From the NCBI RefSeq assembly GCF_002272135.1, contig NZ_NPBF01000022.1:1-64000 (forward strand): a DNA stretch of 64,000 nt, written 5' to 3'. The stretch is from Virgibacillus sp. 7505 (GTDB lineage Bacteria > Bacillota > Bacilli > Bacillales > Amphibacillaceae). The notes beneath the pieces are model-generated. The model was not told the origin of the DNA. It saw only the letters and a list, made by a program, of their open reading frames with translations, and made no database searches. Position numbers and translations under genes: made by a program. Below, piece after piece: positions 7,336-19,067 of the stretch (position 1 is its first letter; the number at the start of each line of letters is the position of its first letter).

Positions 7336-9978
7336 GTGCGATGGTATCAAATTTCAGCAGAGGAAACAGCTAAACAAACAAACTCCGACACACATAAAGG
7401 ACTTAGCACAAAGGAAGTGCAGCAGCGGCTGAAGCGGGATGGAAGAAATGAATGGAAAGAAGAAAAAGGAGTCTCGCAGCTTGCGTTATTCTTCGGACAA
7501 TTCAAAGACTTCATGGTACTGGTGCTGCTCGCAGCAACAGTCATCTCAGGACTGTTGGGCGAGTATATCGATAGCATTGCCATCCTGCTGATCGTTCTAT
7601 TAAATGCGCTGATCGGCTTCTTTCAGGAAAGAAATGCCGAAAAATCCCTCAGCAAACTGAAGGAATTAAATGCCCCGATGGCGCGTGTGCTGCGGGATGG
7701 ACAATGGGCAAGGATATCGTCGGCAGAACTTGTCGTTGGAGATGTCGTATCGTTGACTGCAGGTGACCGGGTACCAGCTGATCTGCGGCTGGTGAGTGTG
7801 ACAAGTCTGGAGACGGAGGAATCTGCACTCACAGGAGAATCACTGCCTGTTGCCAAGGTGACAGAGAAATTGCAAGCAGATCAGCTAGGACCCCAGGATC
7901 AGCATAATATTGCATTCATGAGCTCTCTTGTGACGCGTGGCGGTGGTACCGGAATCGTCATTGGAACCGGTATGAATACGGCAGTAGGACAAATTGCTGA
8001 ACTGCTTGTGGATACAAAGCGAAAGCAGACTCCTTTGGAACGAAGGCTGGAGAAGCTCGGAAAGATACTTATTGTCATTGCCTTGCTTCTCACTGCTTTA
8101 ACAGTTCTTGCAGGGGTTTATCGGGGCAATCCGTTATACGAAATGCTTATTGCTGGTGTCTCACTTGCAGTAGCTGTAATTCCAGAAGGTCTTCCGGCAA
8201 TCGTTACGGTCGCTCTTTCACTTGGTGTGCAGCGTATGATTAAACAAAAAGCTATCGTCAGAAGGCTGTCTGCTGTAGAGACACTTGGCTCGGCTACAGT
8301 CATTTGTTCAGATAAAACAGGAACACTTACAGAAAATCAAATGACAGTCAAAGAGATTTTCCTCGATGGAAATACCTATACGGTAACAGGCGATGGGTAC
8401 GATCCATCAGGTGGTTTTTACCGGGATGGAAATGAGACGAAAGAAGAGGCGCTCCTGGAACATCTTCGTTATGGTGTTCTGTCAAGCCATGCCAAGGCAT
8501 TCCGAAAAAAGAAACGCTGGATGATCGATGGAGATCCGACAGAGGGAGCGCTCGTTGTTGCTGGCAAAAAAGCTGGAATTGAAGCAGATGAATTGTCCAG
8601 CTATAACATCGTCCATGAAATACCTTTTGACAGCAAACGGAAACGGATGACTGTGTTGGTCAAAACGCCTAAAGGAAAACTGATTGCGATTACGAAGGGT
8701 GCACCGGACGTTTTAATCGAAAAAGCCGCGTATCATGGAGCAGAGAAAAAACTGCTTTCCGGCAAAGATAAGCAAGCCTTGTATGAAGCAGTAGATCAAA
8801 TGGCAGCCAAAGCATTGCGGACGATTGCTGTTTGCGTCCGTCATTTCCCAGCTGGATACCAGCCGAAAGAAGAAGAGCTCGAAAAAGATATGGTATTCAT
8901 CGGGCTGAATGGATTGATCGATCCGCCGCGCAAGGAAGCTAGGGATGCAATTATCGACTGCCGTAAGGCTGGCATCAAAACAATCATGATTACAGGTGAT
9001 CATGTAAAGACAGCTGCTGCAATCGCTAACATGCTGCATATCCTGCCACCAGCGGGCAGAGTAGTGGAAGGCAAGGAATTGGATCGTATGACAGATGAAG
9101 AACTTCAGGCAGAAGTCGATAGTATGTACGTGTTTGCGCGTGTGACCCCGGAGCATAAGCTAAGAATCGTCCAAGCACTGCAGAATGTAGGTCATATCGT
9201 TGCAATGACGGGTGACGGCGTCAATGATGCACCGGCAATCAAAGCAAGTGATATTGGCATCAGCATGGGTGTTACTGGGACCGATGTCGCCAAAGAAGCC
9301 AGTGCGCTTGTTTTAATGGATGATAACTTTGCCACTATAAAAGCTGCGATCAAAGAAGGACGCACAATCTACTCCAATATTAGAAAGTTCGTGCGTTATT
9401 TGCTTGCTTCCAATGTCGGTGAAATCCTCGTGATGCTATTTGCTATGATTCTGGCACTGCCGATGCCGCTTGTACCTATCCAAATCTTATGGGTGAATTT
9501 AGTGACAGACGGTCTGCCAGCGATTGCGCTCGGTATGGACAAGGCAGAGGATGAAGTGATGAAGCAGAAACCGCGTCATCCAAATGAAGGGATCTTTGCC
9601 AGAGGGCTTGGTACGAAGATCGTCACACGCGGCATTCTGATCGGATCCGTTACGATCATTGCTTTTATGCTGATGTACCAAGGAGATCCGGAAAGACTTG
9701 TTTATGCGCAAACAGCAGCATTTGCTACATTAGTCATGGCTCAGCTGATCCATGTATTTGATTGTCGCAGTGAAAAGTCGGTATTTGCCCGCAATCCTTT
9801 CGGGAATGGCTGGCTGATCGGAGCTGTCGTCTCCTCTGTCGTTCTTTTGCTTGCTGTCATCTATGTCAGTCCGCTGCAGCCGATCTTCCACACGACGGAC
9901 TTGGTTATGCGGGACTGGTTGTTGATTTTGGCACTAAGTGCTGTTCCTACTGTGCTATTCGGTTTTATAAGAAAATAG
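7336..9978 (+). CDS. yloB: Calcium-transporting P-type ATPase (YloB type)
   Basis: This 880-residue P2A-type ATPase would pump Ca2+ out of the cytoplasm using ATP. It shows the N-terminal actuator region, TGES in the A domain, the ion-site motif PEGLPA at about residues 283-288, the phosphorylated Asp in SDKTGTLT (about D326), the hinge motif [10 protein letters not shown], and several C-terminal membrane helices. The start is a GTG at 7336 with GGAGGT seven bases upstream. The frame stays open for 71 codons further upstream, but that part runs antisense through rqcH and is not protein-like. In B. subtilis the homologue is expressed during sporulation. A strong terminator follows. Confidence 0.95.
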   Translation: MRWYQISAEETAKQTNSDTHKGLSTKEVQQRLKRDGRNEWKEEKGVSQLALFFGQFKDFMVLVLLAATVISGLLGEYIDSIAILLIVLLNALIGFFQERNAEKSLSKLKELNAPMARVLRDGQWARISSAELVVGDVVSLTAGDRVPADLRLVSVTSLETEESALTGESLPVAKVTEKLQADQLGPQDQHNIAFMSSLVTRGGGTGIVIGTGMNTAVGQIAELLVDTKRKQTPLERRLEKLGKILIVIALLLTALTVLAGVYRGNPLYEMLIAGVSLAVAVIPEGLPAIVTVALSLGVQRMIKQKAIVRRLSAVETLGSATVICSDKTGTLTENQMTVKEIFLDGNTYTVTGDGYDPSGGFYRDGNETKEEALLEHLRYGVLSSHAKAFRKKKRWMIDGDPTEGALVVAGKKAGIEADELSSYNIVHEIPFDSKRKRMTVLVKTPKGKLIAITKGAPDVLIEKAAYHGAEKKLLSGKDKQALYEAVDQMAAKALRTIAVCVRHFPAGYQPKEEELEKDMVFIGLNGLIDPPRKEARDAIIDCRKAGIKTIMITGDHVKTAAAIANMLHILPPAGRVVEGKELDRMTDEELQAEVDSMYVFARVTPEHKLRIVQALQNVGHIVAMTGDGVNDAPAIKASDIGISMGVTGTDVAKEASALVLMDDNFATIKAAIKEGRTIYSNIRKFVRYLLASNVGEILVMLFAMILALPMPLVPIQILWVNLVTDGLPAIALGMDKAEDEVMKQKPRHPNEGIFARGLGTKIVTRGILIGSVTIIAFMLMYQGDPERLVYAQTAAFATLVMAQLIHVFDCRSEKSVFARNPFGNGWLIGAVVSSVVLLLAVIYVSPLQPIFHTTDLVMRDWLLILALSAVPTVLFGFIRK

Positions 9979-9980
9979 GT

Positions 9981-10028
9981 GAAAAGCATGCTCCCAGTAA
10001 CGTCGGGCAGCATGCTTTTCTTTTTTTC
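9981..10028 (+). terminator. Intrinsic terminator after the Ca2+ ATPase gene
   Basis: GAAAAGCATGCT and AGCATGCTTTTC form a 12-bp stem with a 16-base loop, followed by a long T run. Confidence 0.9.
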
Positions 10029-10042
10029 GGGGTTCCTGATAC

Positions 10043-10071
10043 AGGACAAACAGTCTTGATTTTGATACACT
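10043..10071 (+). promoter_or_regulatory. Predicted extended -10 promoter for yicC
   Basis: AGGACA, 17 bases, TACACT, with TG one base before the -10 (TGATACACT). It lies between the preceding terminator and the gene. Confidence 0.4.
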
Positions 10072-10100
10072 GTGACTACTAAAAAGCCGGAGGGATTAGC

Positions 10101-10979
10101 TTGACGAAAAGCATGACAGGGTACGGCAGAAGTGTGGCATCCGGAAACAGCCTCACGGTCACAGCGGAATTAAAAGGTGTGAACTCCAGGTACTTGGATA
10201 TTAAATGCAAGCTGTCAAAAGCTGCTGCTTTTCTTGAATCCACTTTGAAGGATCAGCTGCAGCAGGCCGTCAGCAGGGGGAAGCTGGAACTGACAGTTGA
10301 TATCGATGGCGGCGGTTTACGAAAACGCGAATTATCCATTGATTGGGAATTAGCAGAGGAATATATGGTTAAGCTGAGAGCTATACGAACCGCTTTTGAT
10401 CTTCGTGGAGAAATTACGATTGATACACTGCTGTCCCAATCTGCTGACATCCTTATAGAAGAAGCACAGCCAGAGCTGACAGAACTGCCGGACTTGGTGG
10501 GAAAAGCCGTGCAAGACGCATTGGCAGCCTTCATCCAAATGCGTACAGTGGAGGGTAGTGCTTTAGCAAAGGATATTCTAAATAGGATGACTGATATCAA
10601 AACGATGCTGAAGCAGCTGGCAGAGCTGCGGCCGCAGGTGATGGAAGCATACAAGCGCCGTATCGAAGATAGGATTACAAGCTATGTTGATGGTGTATTG
10701 CCGGAAAACAGCCGTCTTTTCCAGGAAATAGCGCTGCTGGCTGAAAAAGGTGATATAACGGAAGAACTCATCCGATTGGAGAGTCACCTGGATCAGCTAG
10801 CTATGAATCTGGAGAAAGAAGGCCCTGTCGGCAGGACTTGTGATTTTATCCTGCAGGAGATGCAGCGGGAAGTAAATACGATCGGATCCAAATCAACAGC
10901 TTCCTCTATCAGTATAATCGTAGTCAATATGAAATCGGAGCTGGAGAAAATAAAAGAGCAAGTGCAAAATATAGAATAG
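10101..10979 (+). CDS. yloC: YicC/YloC-family endoribonuclease
   Basis: The 292-residue protein opens with the family signature KSMTGYGR and ends with the conserved block TIGSKSTASSISIIVVNMKS followed by a charged helix (ELEKIKEQVQNIE). YicC-family proteins are endoribonucleases that help degrade certain RNAs; in E. coli YicC acts on the small RNA RyhB. The start is a TTG at 10101 with GGAGGG seven bases upstream. Length is as expected for the family. It is the first gene of the block leading to remA and gmk, although remA has its own promoter. Confidence 0.93.
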   Translation: MTKSMTGYGRSVASGNSLTVTAELKGVNSRYLDIKCKLSKAAAFLESTLKDQLQQAVSRGKLELTVDIDGGGLRKRELSIDWELAEEYMVKLRAIRTAFDLRGEITIDTLLSQSADILIEEAQPELTELPDLVGKAVQDALAAFIQMRTVEGSALAKDILNRMTDIKTMLKQLAELRPQVMEAYKRRIEDRITSYVDGVLPENSRLFQEIALLAEKGDITEELIRLESHLDQLAMNLEKEGPVGRTCDFILQEMQREVNTIGSKSTASSISIIVVNMKSELEKIKEQVQNIE

Positions 10980-10981
10980 TG

Positions 10982-11010
10982 TTGAGTTTGGTTTAAGATA
11001 TAATTATAAT
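10982..11010 (+). promoter_or_regulatory. Predicted sigma-A promoter of remA
   Basis: TTGAGT, 17 bases, TATAAT. The region to 11156 is AT-rich and holds a second TATAAT at 11042-11047 without a good -35, which may be an additional start site. Confidence 0.65.
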
Positions 11011-11156
11011 GAATAAGATATGGTTTATTTGATGATAAAGGTATAATGATAAGATGATCCTTCTATTTAGTAGATCTGTAGAGGGAATTCCAATGACATT
11101 ATAAGAAGTTTGGAACGCCAGTCAAAAGAGCAGTACAGCAAGAAGGGAGAAGCAAG

Positions 11157-12046
<890 letters not shown>

Positions 12047-12047
12047 T

Positions 12048-12245
12048 ATGATGCTAGAACCGTCTATTGATAAACTACAGGAAAAAATCAATTCGAAATA
12101 CACTTTGGTTACTTTGTCATCACAGCGTGCACGTCAGCTGCAGGAGACAAAGACAACGAAGATTGCAAACCCGAAATCCTATAAATATGTTGGTATCGCG
12201 CTGGAAGAAATTCAAGCTGACCAATTGGAATATACAGAAGAATAA
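12048..12245 (+). CDS. rpoZ: RNA polymerase omega subunit
   Basis: Omega supports assembly and stability of RNA polymerase. The 65-residue product begins MMLEPSIDKLQEKINSKYTL and contains the family region RARQLQETK followed by SYKYVGIALEEIQ. The frame is open far upstream, through gmk, but the ATG at 12048 (or the next codon, 12051) has GGAGG at 12034-12038 and gives the usual length. The gmk-rpoZ-coaBC order is standard for Bacillaceae. Confidence 0.95.
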   Translation: MMLEPSIDKLQEKINSKYTLVTLSSQRARQLQETKTTKIANPKSYKYVGIALEEIQADQLEYTEE

Positions 12246-12252
12246 ACGGTGA

Positions 12253-12319
12253 GGATGCCAGGTGCATCCGCTGGAGATGCCCTCGCGATGGTGAACACCA
12301 AGCGGGGGTTTCTTTCTTA
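12253..12319 (+). terminator. Tandem hairpins between rpoZ and coaBC, terminator or attenuator
   Basis: Two hairpins follow one another. The first pairs GGATGC (12253-12258) with GCATCC (12264-12269). The second pairs CCCTCGC (12280-12286) with GCGGGGG (12302-12308), with an inner GGTG/CACC stem, and is followed by TTTCTTTCTT. The second looks like a factor-independent terminator with an imperfect T run; it may let part of transcription through to coaBC. Confidence 0.55.
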
Positions 12320-12344
12320 TTGTGCATCAGGAGGGGGAAGTGAA

Positions 12345-13553
12345 ATGAATTTAGCTGGAAAGACGATTTGTCTGGGAGTTTCCGGAGGCATCGCTGCCTA
12401 TAAGGCATGCGCGTTGACAAGCAAACTGACACAAAAGGGTGCAGATGTCCATGTGATCATGACAAAGCATGCCGCAGAATTCGTGACACCGCTCACGTTC
12501 CAGGCTTTATCCCGCAATCCGGTATATACCGATACCTTTGACGAAAAACACCCGGAGAAAATCGCGCATATAGATTTAGCAGATAAAGCAGATCTATTCC
12601 TGCTTGCACCAGCAACAGCTAACCTGATAGGTAAACTTGCAGCTGGTATGGCAGACGATATGCTGACGACGACATTGCTTGCAACGGAGGCGCCAGTTTA
12701 CATTGCGCCTGCCATGAACGTCCATATGTACGCACATCCTGCAGTGATCCGAAACATGCAGCAGCTCGATGACTGGGGCTACCACTTTATCGAACCAGAA
12801 GCAGGCTATCTTGCTTGTGGATATGTTGGAAAGGGCAGACTGGAGGAACCGGAATCCATTATCCGGATCCTGGAAGAAAGAACAGAACCCAAGCGTGATC
12901 TGGAAGGTAAACGAGTGTTAGTAACGGCTGGACCGACTCAAGAGACGATTGATCCTGTTCGTTTCTTTACGAATCATTCCTCAGGTAAGATGGGCTACGC
13001 CGTGGCAGAAGCTGCTGCTAAACGCGGGGCTGATGTTACGCTTGTAAGCGGACCAACCCAATTATCTGCACCTCTTGGAGTAAAACGAATGGATGTAACG
13101 ACTGCCCAGGAGATGCTCGAACAAGTACTTGCTGTATACGAAGAGCAGGATATCGTTATTAAAGCTGCAGCTGTAGCTGATTATCGTCCGGTACAGACAT
13201 TTGATTCCAAGGTAAAAAAACAGGACGGGAACATGTCGATTGAAATGGAACGGACTACCGATATACTCATGACACTTGGGCAGCGGAAGCAGCATCAGTT
13301 CCTTGTCGGTTTTGCAGCGGAGACAAATGATGCTGTAGCATATGGAAGGGGAAAGCTAGAGCGTAAGCACTTAGATGCCATTTGTGTGAATACAGTCGGT
13401 AAGACAGGCGCAGGCTTTCAATCTGACACGAATGAAGTAATTTACTTAAATAGGGAAGGCAAGGAACAGCATCTTCCTTCTGATACGAAGAAGCAGATTG
13501 CCCACCGGATTCTGGATGAGATCGTAGAAGATATAGGAGCTGAGAGAAAATGA
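12345..13553 (+). CDS. coaBC: Bifunctional phosphopantothenoylcysteine decarboxylase / phosphopantothenate-cysteine ligase
   Basis: CoaBC performs two successive steps of coenzyme A synthesis: joining phosphopantothenate to cysteine, then FMN-dependent decarboxylation. The N-terminal flavoprotein domain has GGIAAYK, the catalytic His75 and the active-site Cys158 in YLACGYVGKGRL, at the E. coli numbering. The CoaB domain starts near residue 190 (RVLVTAGPTQETIDPVRF, then NHSSGKMGYA). The ATG at 12345 is chosen for its GGAGGGGGAAG site and gives 402 residues, normal for the family; an open frame 32 codons upstream covers the hairpin region and is rejected. The stop overlaps the priA start by four bases. 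Confidence 0.96.
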   Translation: MNLAGKTICLGVSGGIAAYKACALTSKLTQKGADVHVIMTKHAAEFVTPLTFQALSRNPVYTDTFDEKHPEKIAHIDLADKADLFLLAPATANLIGKLAAGMADDMLTTTLLATEAPVYIAPAMNVHMYAHPAVIRNMQQLDDWGYHFIEPEAGYLACGYVGKGRLEEPESIIRILEERTEPKRDLEGKRVLVTAGPTQETIDPVRFFTNHSSGKMGYAVAEAAAKRGADVTLVSGPTQLSAPLGVKRMDVTTAQEMLEQVLAVYEEQDIVIKAAAVADYRPVQTFDSKVKKQDGNMSIEMERTTDILMTLGQRKQHQFLVGFAAETNDAVAYGRGKLERKHLDAICVNTVGKTGAGFQSDTNEVIYLNREGKEQHLPSDTKKQIAHRILDEIVEDIGAERK

Positions 13554-15952
13554 ACATCGCGAAGGTTGTTGTTGACGTCCCGGCCAGTCAGACCGACCGC
13601 GTGTATGATTATTTGATTCCTGAGAAGCTGATTGACTTCCTCCAGCCGGGGATGCGTGTGGTGGTACCATTCGGAAATCGCCGCATCATGGGCTTCGTCC
13701 TGGAGATAAGCAGTTCTGCTGAAGTGGACAAGCTGAAGGAAATCCAGGAAACAATGGACTTGCTTCCGGCGTTGACTCCTGAACTGCTTGATTTAGGAGT
13801 ATGGATGGGAGAGCAAACATTAAGCTTCCATATTACCGCCCTCCAGGCGATGCTGCCGCAAGCGATGAAGGCGACATATCAAAAAGTGCTTGTCCGAACA
13901 GGAACTATTCCAGAAGTATTGCGGCCGTTATTTCAAGAAGAGGATACCAGCATGTACGAACAATTCGAGCACAGCGGTGTTCCTTTAGCGGTTCTCCAGC
14001 AGGCGATCAAAGCAGGTCAAGTCGAACTGCGCTACCAAGTAAACTCAAAGGAAACGAAGAAAACAATTCGTATGATAGATGCAGACAAGCCTGTTGAAGA
14101 ACTTCAAGAGGCGTTAGCTAATGTCAACGCCCGTGCTATGAAACAAAAAGCACTGCTTGAGCATTTCATTGAAGAGCCGGGTCAGATTGCTCAGAAACAA
14201 TTGCTGGAAATGTATCAGACAACTGCTTCTACTCTTAAGCCCCTGTTGGATGCAGGCTTGCTGCATTCCTATGACAAAGAAGTACTGCGGGATCCTTATG
14301 AAAATAAACGAATTGAGCGTACACAACCACTGCAGCTATCTGATTCACAGGCGAATGCACTTGAACCGGTATTGGAGAGCATCCATTCGGAAACACATGA
14401 AGTATTCCTTCTTCATGGGGTCACAGGAAGTGGAAAGACGGAAGTGTATTTGCAGGCAATCCAGCAGGTGCTGGAAAAAGGGCAGGAAGCGATTGTCCTT
14501 GTACCTGAAATTGCGCTTACTCCTCAGACTGTCAACCGATTCAAAGGGAGATTCGGCTCTGATGTTGCTGTATTGCATAGTGCTTTATCGGCCGGCGAGA
14601 AGTACGATGAATGGCGAAAGATTCAGCGCAAGCAAGTCAAGGTAGCTGTCGGCGCCAGATCTGCGATATTTGCTCCCTTCGAGAATTTAGGAATAATCAT
14701 TATCGATGAAGAACATGAGACGAGTTATAAACAGGAAGATCATCCGAAATATCATGCTCGGGATATTGCTGTTTTCCGCGGGAAATATCATCGTGCCCCG
14801 GTTGTACTCGGCAGTGCGACACCCTCGCTTGAATCATATGCGAGAGCGGAAAAAGGCGTCTACCAGATGCTGGAGCTGCCGGAGCGTGTGAATCAGGCAT
14901 CCATGCCGGATTATCAGATCATTGATATGCGGGATGAGCTGCATGCGGGAAACCGGTCGATCTTTGCCCGCGAATTGCTGGAACAGATGAAAGAACGTAT
15001 CCGCAGGAAGGAACAGATAGTCCTCTTCCTTAATCGTCGCGGCTACAGCACATTTGTCATGTGTCGCGACTGCGGTCATACAGTGGAATGCCCGCATTGC
15101 GATATTACACTCACGTACCATAGAAGCAGTGAACAGCTAAAATGCCATTACTGCGGCTATGAAGAGCAGATGCCTTCCATTTGCCCGGCATGTGAAAGTG
15201 ATACGATACGCTACTTTGGTACAGGTACACAAAAAGTGGAAGAAGCGCTCACGCAGCTGCTGCCGGAAGCTCGTGTCATTCGGATGGATGTCGACACAAC
15301 GAGACGGAAAGGTGCGCATGAAAAACTGCTTGGCGCATTTGGCAGAGGCGAAGCGGACATTCTGCTCGGTACCCAGATGATTGCCAAAGGTCTGGACTTT
15401 GAAAGAGTGACGCTTGTCGGTGTCCTGGCGGCAGACTCAATGCTGCATTTGCCGGATTTCCGAGCAGCAGAGAAGACATTCCAGCTGCTCACACAGGTAA
15501 GCGGACGAGCTGGGAGGCACAGTTTGCCTGGAGAAGTCATCATCCAGACATACTCACCGGAGCATTATAGTGTTGAACTTGCAGCGGCAGGGGATTATCG
15601 GCCATTTTTCCAGACGGAAATGCAAACACGCAGAGCCTTTCAATATCCGCCGTATTATTATTTGGCGCTGTTGACGATCAGTCATCAAAACCAGGTGAAG
15701 GCAATGCAGACAACACAGACGATTGTACAGCTGCTCCAGAAGCACCTGTCCGATCAGGTACGGATACTTGGACCTACCCCATCACCATTAGCACGGATCA
15801 AAGATAGATATCGCTTCCAGTGCATGGTAAAATACAAAAACGAACCGAATCTCCGTGATGTGATCAGGAGAATCCTCCATCACTACGAAGATGCGCGGAA
15901 AAAAGAAGATTTGCAAATACATGTTGATTTACAGCCGTATTCGCTCATGTAA
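13550..15952 (+). CDS. priA: Primosomal replication protein N' (PriA helicase)
   Basis: PriA recognises stalled or recombined forks and reloads the replicative helicase. The 800-residue product has an N-terminal DNA-binding domain ([19 protein letters not shown]), a Walker A motif [11 protein letters not shown] near residue 290, the DEEH box near 385, and a zinc region with eight cysteines at about 505-545 ([13 protein letters not shown], then CHYCGYEEQ and CPAC). It overlaps coaBC by ATGA, so translational coupling is likely. In B. subtilis def follows; here fmt follows after 17 bases. Confidence 0.97.
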   Translation: MNIAKVVVDVPASQTDRVYDYLIPEKLIDFLQPGMRVVVPFGNRRIMGFVLEISSSAEVDKLKEIQETMDLLPALTPELLDLGVWMGEQTLSFHITALQAMLPQAMKATYQKVLVRTGTIPEVLRPLFQEEDTSMYEQFEHSGVPLAVLQQAIKAGQVELRYQVNSKETKKTIRMIDADKPVEELQEALANVNARAMKQKALLEHFIEEPGQIAQKQLLEMYQTTASTLKPLLDAGLLHSYDKEVLRDPYENKRIERTQPLQLSDSQANALEPVLESIHSETHEVFLLHGVTGSGKTEVYLQAIQQVLEKGQEAIVLVPEIALTPQTVNRFKGRFGSDVAVLHSALSAGEKYDEWRKIQRKQVKVAVGARSAIFAPFENLGIIIIDEEHETSYKQEDHPKYHARDIAVFRGKYHRAPVVLGSATPSLESYARAEKGVYQMLELPERVNQASMPDYQIIDMRDELHAGNRSIFARELLEQMKERIRRKEQIVLFLNRRGYSTFVMCRDCGHTVECPHCDITLTYHRSSEQLKCHYCGYEEQMPSICPACESDTIRYFGTGTQKVEEALTQLLPEARVIRMDVDTTRRKGAHEKLLGAFGRGEADILLGTQMIAKGLDFERVTLVGVLAADSMLHLPDFRAAEKTFQLLTQVSGRAGRHSLPGEVIIQTYSPEHYSVELAAAGDYRPFFQTEMQTRRAFQYPPYYYLALLTISHQNQVKAMQTTQTIVQLLQKHLSDQVRILGPTPSPLARIKDRYRFQCMVKYKNEPNLRDVIRRILHHYEDARKKEDLQIHVDLQPYSLM

Positions 15953-15969
15953 GAAGGGAGCTTATTAGA

Positions 15970-16920
15970 ATGAAACGTATCGTATTCATGGGAACACCGG
16001 ATTTTGCGGTGCCCGTACTTAAACAGCTGACAGAGGAAGATTGCGAGGTGGTGCTCGTTGTCACCCAGCCTGATCGCCCGAAAGGACGCAAACGTATCCT
16101 TACCAGCTCACCTGTAAAAGAGGAAGCTTTGAAGCATGGAATCCCGGTTTATCAGCCGGAAAAAATCAAGCAAAGCTATGAAGAAATTTTTTCTTATGAA
16201 CCTGATTTGATCGTAACGGCTGCGTTTGGACAGATATTGCCGAAGGAGCTGCTCGATTATCCGCAATATGGCTGTATCAATGTGCATGCCAGTTTGCTGC
16301 CTGAGCTTCGTGGCGGTGCTCCAATCCATTATGCCATTCAGCAAGGGAAAGCCGAGACGGGCGTTACGATCATGTATATGGTTGAGAAACTGGATGCAGG
16401 TGATATGCTGCTGCAGCGTTCGGTGCCAATTACAATGCAGGACCATGTAGGCACGATGCACGATAAATTAGCTACGCTTGGGGCGGAAATGGTTCACGAT
16501 ATCCTTCCTGATATTTTTGCTCGTTCCGTGAATCCATTCAAACAGGATGAAGAGAAAGTGACATTTGCTCCAACGATAAAACGCGAGCAAGAAGTGATAG
16601 ATTGGAGCCGTTCAAACTGGGAGGTTTTCAATCATATCAGAGGCATGCATCCATGGCCTGTAGCATTCACTACGTACAAGGAAAAACCTTTCAAGATTTG
16701 GTGGAGTGAGCTTCTGGATCGTGAATATGAAGGAGCGCCAGGAGAGATTGCTGCTATTGAAGCCGATGGCATAATCGTAGTTTGCGGAGAGAATACAGCA
16801 GTTAAACTGACGAAGGTACAGCCAGCAGGCAAGAAACAGATGACTGCAGCAGATTATCTGCGCGGGGTCGGCAAAGATATGCAAGCTGGAGAAAGGTTGG
16901 GCAAGAATGAAGAAGTATGA
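15970..16920 (+). CDS. fmt: Methionyl-tRNA formyltransferase
   Basis: Fmt transfers a formyl group from 10-formyltetrahydrofolate to the initiator Met-tRNA. The 316-residue product has the catalytic triad in the expected context: Asn104 and His106 in [18 protein letters not shown] and Asp142 in KLDAGDML. A basic loop ([14 protein letters not shown]) near residue 40 contacts the tRNA. The ATG at 15970 follows AGAAGGGAG. It overlaps rsmB by 14 bases. The peptide deformylase gene that normally precedes fmt is absent here. Confidence 0.97.
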   Translation: MKRIVFMGTPDFAVPVLKQLTEEDCEVVLVVTQPDRPKGRKRILTSSPVKEEALKHGIPVYQPEKIKQSYEEIFSYEPDLIVTAAFGQILPKELLDYPQYGCINVHASLLPELRGGAPIHYAIQQGKAETGVTIMYMVEKLDAGDMLLQRSVPITMQDHVGTMHDKLATLGAEMVHDILPDIFARSVNPFKQDEEKVTFAPTIKREQEVIDWSRSNWEVFNHIRGMHPWPVAFTTYKEKPFKIWWSELLDREYEGAPGEIAAIEADGIIVVCGENTAVKLTKVQPAGKKQMTAADYLRGVGKDMQAGERLGKNEEV

Positions 16921-18250
16921 ACTCCGTGACACAGCAGTCACATTGCTAAGTCGTATCGGGGATCAGGGCGGCTACAGTCATTTGCTGCTGGATCAGACAA
17001 TCCGCAATAAAGGTTTTGACAGCAGGGATACTGGATTGCTAACCGAAATCGTATATGGAACATTATCTTATAAGCTGACATTGGAGTATTTTCTCAGTAA
17101 ATTTGTAACAAAGAAATTGGAATCATGGGCAAAATGGCTTTTACTGTCGGCTTTTTATCAAATGTACGCATTGGACCGGGTGCCTGACCATGCTGTCATC
17201 CATGAATCTGTTGAAATTGCCAAGCAGCGAGGCCATAAAGGTATCGCATCACTTGTGAACGCTGTACTTCGTAATGCACAGCGTAAAGGCTTCCCTAAAT
17301 TGGATGATATCCAAGACCCAGCCGAGCGTATTTCCCTGGAAACGAGTCACCCAAGGTGGCTTGTCGAGCGCTGGATCTCGCAATACGGAGAAAAGACAGC
17401 ACGTGAAATGTGTGCCGTTAACCAAGTAGAGAAACCGATAAGTGTGCGCGTCCAGCCCATGCTGATTACACGTGATGAAGCGATGGAAGAACTGGAGTCC
17501 CAAGGATTTACAGTCCGCCCTTCCAGTATCAATCCGCAAGGGATCATCGTGGAAGAAGGGAACATCCTGAAAAGTGATTTGTTCCTCTCCAATCAAGTAA
17601 CTGTCCAAGATCAGACGAGTATGCTGGCTGGACAGATGGTTGATGCAGCAGCTGGTATGACTGTTTTGGATGCATGCAGTGCACCAGGTGGAAAAACAAC
17701 ACATATTGCAGAAACGATGGAAAACGAAGGCAAGCTTTATGCATACGATCTGCATGCCAAGAAAGCGAAGCAGGTTCAGCAAAAAGCGGAGAAGCTGAAA
17801 TTGACGATCATTGAAGCCGATCAGGCAGATGCACGGAACTTGCAGGAGCGGCACGAACCAGAGAGTTTTGATCGTATCTTACTTGACGCACCTTGCTCTG
17901 GATTGGGCGTACTGAGAGGAAAACCGGATATCAAGTACCATAAATCAGAACAAGATGTCTTGTCACTTGCCTCTATTCAGGCCGAATTGCTGGAACAGGT
18001 AGCACCGCTTTTGAAAAAAGACGGAAAACTGGTTTACAGTACTTGTACAGTGGATCAAGCAGAAAACGAGCAGGTTGTCCGAGCTTTTCTCAAGCAACAT
18101 CCAAATTTTGAAGTCGATCCGGAATTCCAAACTGATTTGCCGCAAGCTGTTCAGAAAGCCCCAGGTCTAACTGATGCAGGTTTGCAAGTATTCCCGCAGG
18201 ATTTTAATACCGATGGCTTTTTCCTTGTCCGACTTGTTAGAAAAGGGTAA
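16907..18250 (+). CDS. rsmB: 16S rRNA (cytosine-967-C5)-methyltransferase RsmB
   Basis: RsmB (Sun) methylates C967 of 16S rRNA using S-adenosylmethionine. The 447-residue product carries an N-terminal NusB-like RNA-binding domain ([20 protein letters not shown]) and a C-terminal Rossmann domain with [15 protein letters not shown]. The two cysteines typical of RNA m5C enzymes lie in DAPCSGLG and in [13 protein letters not shown]. It starts inside the end of fmt. In B. subtilis rlmN follows; here only about 60 bases separate rsmB from stp. Confidence 0.96.
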   Translation: MKKYELRDTAVTLLSRIGDQGGYSHLLLDQTIRNKGFDSRDTGLLTEIVYGTLSYKLTLEYFLSKFVTKKLESWAKWLLLSAFYQMYALDRVPDHAVIHESVEIAKQRGHKGIASLVNAVLRNAQRKGFPKLDDIQDPAERISLETSHPRWLVERWISQYGEKTAREMCAVNQVEKPISVRVQPMLITRDEAMEELESQGFTVRPSSINPQGIIVEEGNILKSDLFLSNQVTVQDQTSMLAGQMVDAAAGMTVLDACSAPGGKTTHIAETMENEGKLYAYDLHAKKAKQVQQKAEKLKLTIIEADQADARNLQERHEPESFDRILLDAPCSGLGVLRGKPDIKYHKSEQDVLSLASIQAELLEQVAPLLKKDGKLVYSTCTVDQAENEQVVRAFLKQHPNFEVDPEFQTDLPQAVQKAPGLTDAGLQVFPQDFNTDGFFLVRLVRKG

Positions 18251-18310
18251 AAAATGTGGTAGGATTAACTTGGAGCAGCAAACAGACTGCATATAGATGA
18301 GGTGAGAAGC

Positions 18311-19066
18311 GTGAGAGGTTTTTTCATTACCGATCGTGGTCAGATCAGAAGTCATAACGAAGATGCAGGCGGGGTATTTTCCAATTCCAACGAACAATAT
18401 CTTGCTGTCATTGCCGATGGTATGGGCGGACATAAAGCAGGAGATGTCGCCAGTCAGCTAGCTATTTCCCATTTACGCAGCTGGTGGGAGTCTGCTACTG
18501 CCTTTGATTCTCCGCAAAAGACAGAGGAGGCAATCAAGCAAGCGATCAAAGCCGTCAATCTTCGTGTGTATGAAGAATCGCGACAAAGCGAGGAATTGAC
18601 AGGTATGGGTACAACGGTTGTCGCAGCAGTGTGCACAGATGATTTTGTCACTATTGCCCATATTGGGGATAGCCGATGCTATTTGCTGAATGAAGAAGGT
18701 TTCAAGCAAGTGACGGAGGACCATTCCCTTGTAAATGAACTGGTTCGATCTGGTGAAATAACAGAACAGGATGCCGAGCATCATCCTCGGAAGAATGTCT
18801 TGCTGCGCGCTCTTGGAACTGACCAGGATGTGGAGATGGACTTAGTTTCCATCACTTGGGAAGCCGGAGATCGTCTTCTGTTGTGCTCGGATGGATTATC
18901 AAACAAATTCGACAAGCAGGAGCTTTTACAATACCTCACATCCGGAGAAGAGATTGAACATATCGCTTCGCAGCTCGTGACGGTTGCCAATGAGCGAGGC
19001 GGGGAAGATAATATCTCCCTGATCATTGCCGATTTGGCTGATACACCTGTCCGGGAGGGTGCATAG
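18311..19066 (+). CDS. prpC: PP2C-type protein phosphatase Stp (PrpC)
   Basis: PrpC is the metal-dependent phosphatase that reverses phosphorylation by PrkC. The 251-residue product shows the PP2C motifs in order: RSHNEDAG (Asp18), ADGMGGHKAGDVAS (Asp36), GTTVVAA, HIGDSRCYL, and the late metal-binding motif GGEDNIS. I prefer the GTG at 18311, with GAGGTG six bases upstream, over one three codons earlier. It ends one base before prkC, so the kinase and its antagonist are expected to be made together. Confidence 0.95.
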   Translation: MRGFFITDRGQIRSHNEDAGGVFSNSNEQYLAVIADGMGGHKAGDVASQLAISHLRSWWESATAFDSPQKTEEAIKQAIKAVNLRVYEESRQSEELTGMGTTVVAAVCTDDFVTIAHIGDSRCYLLNEEGFKQVTEDHSLVNELVRSGEITEQDAEHHPRKNVLLRALGTDQDVEMDLVSITWEAGDRLLLCSDGLSNKFDKQELLQYLTSGEEIEHIASQLVTVANERGGEDNISLIIADLADTPVREGA

Positions 19067-19067
19067 C

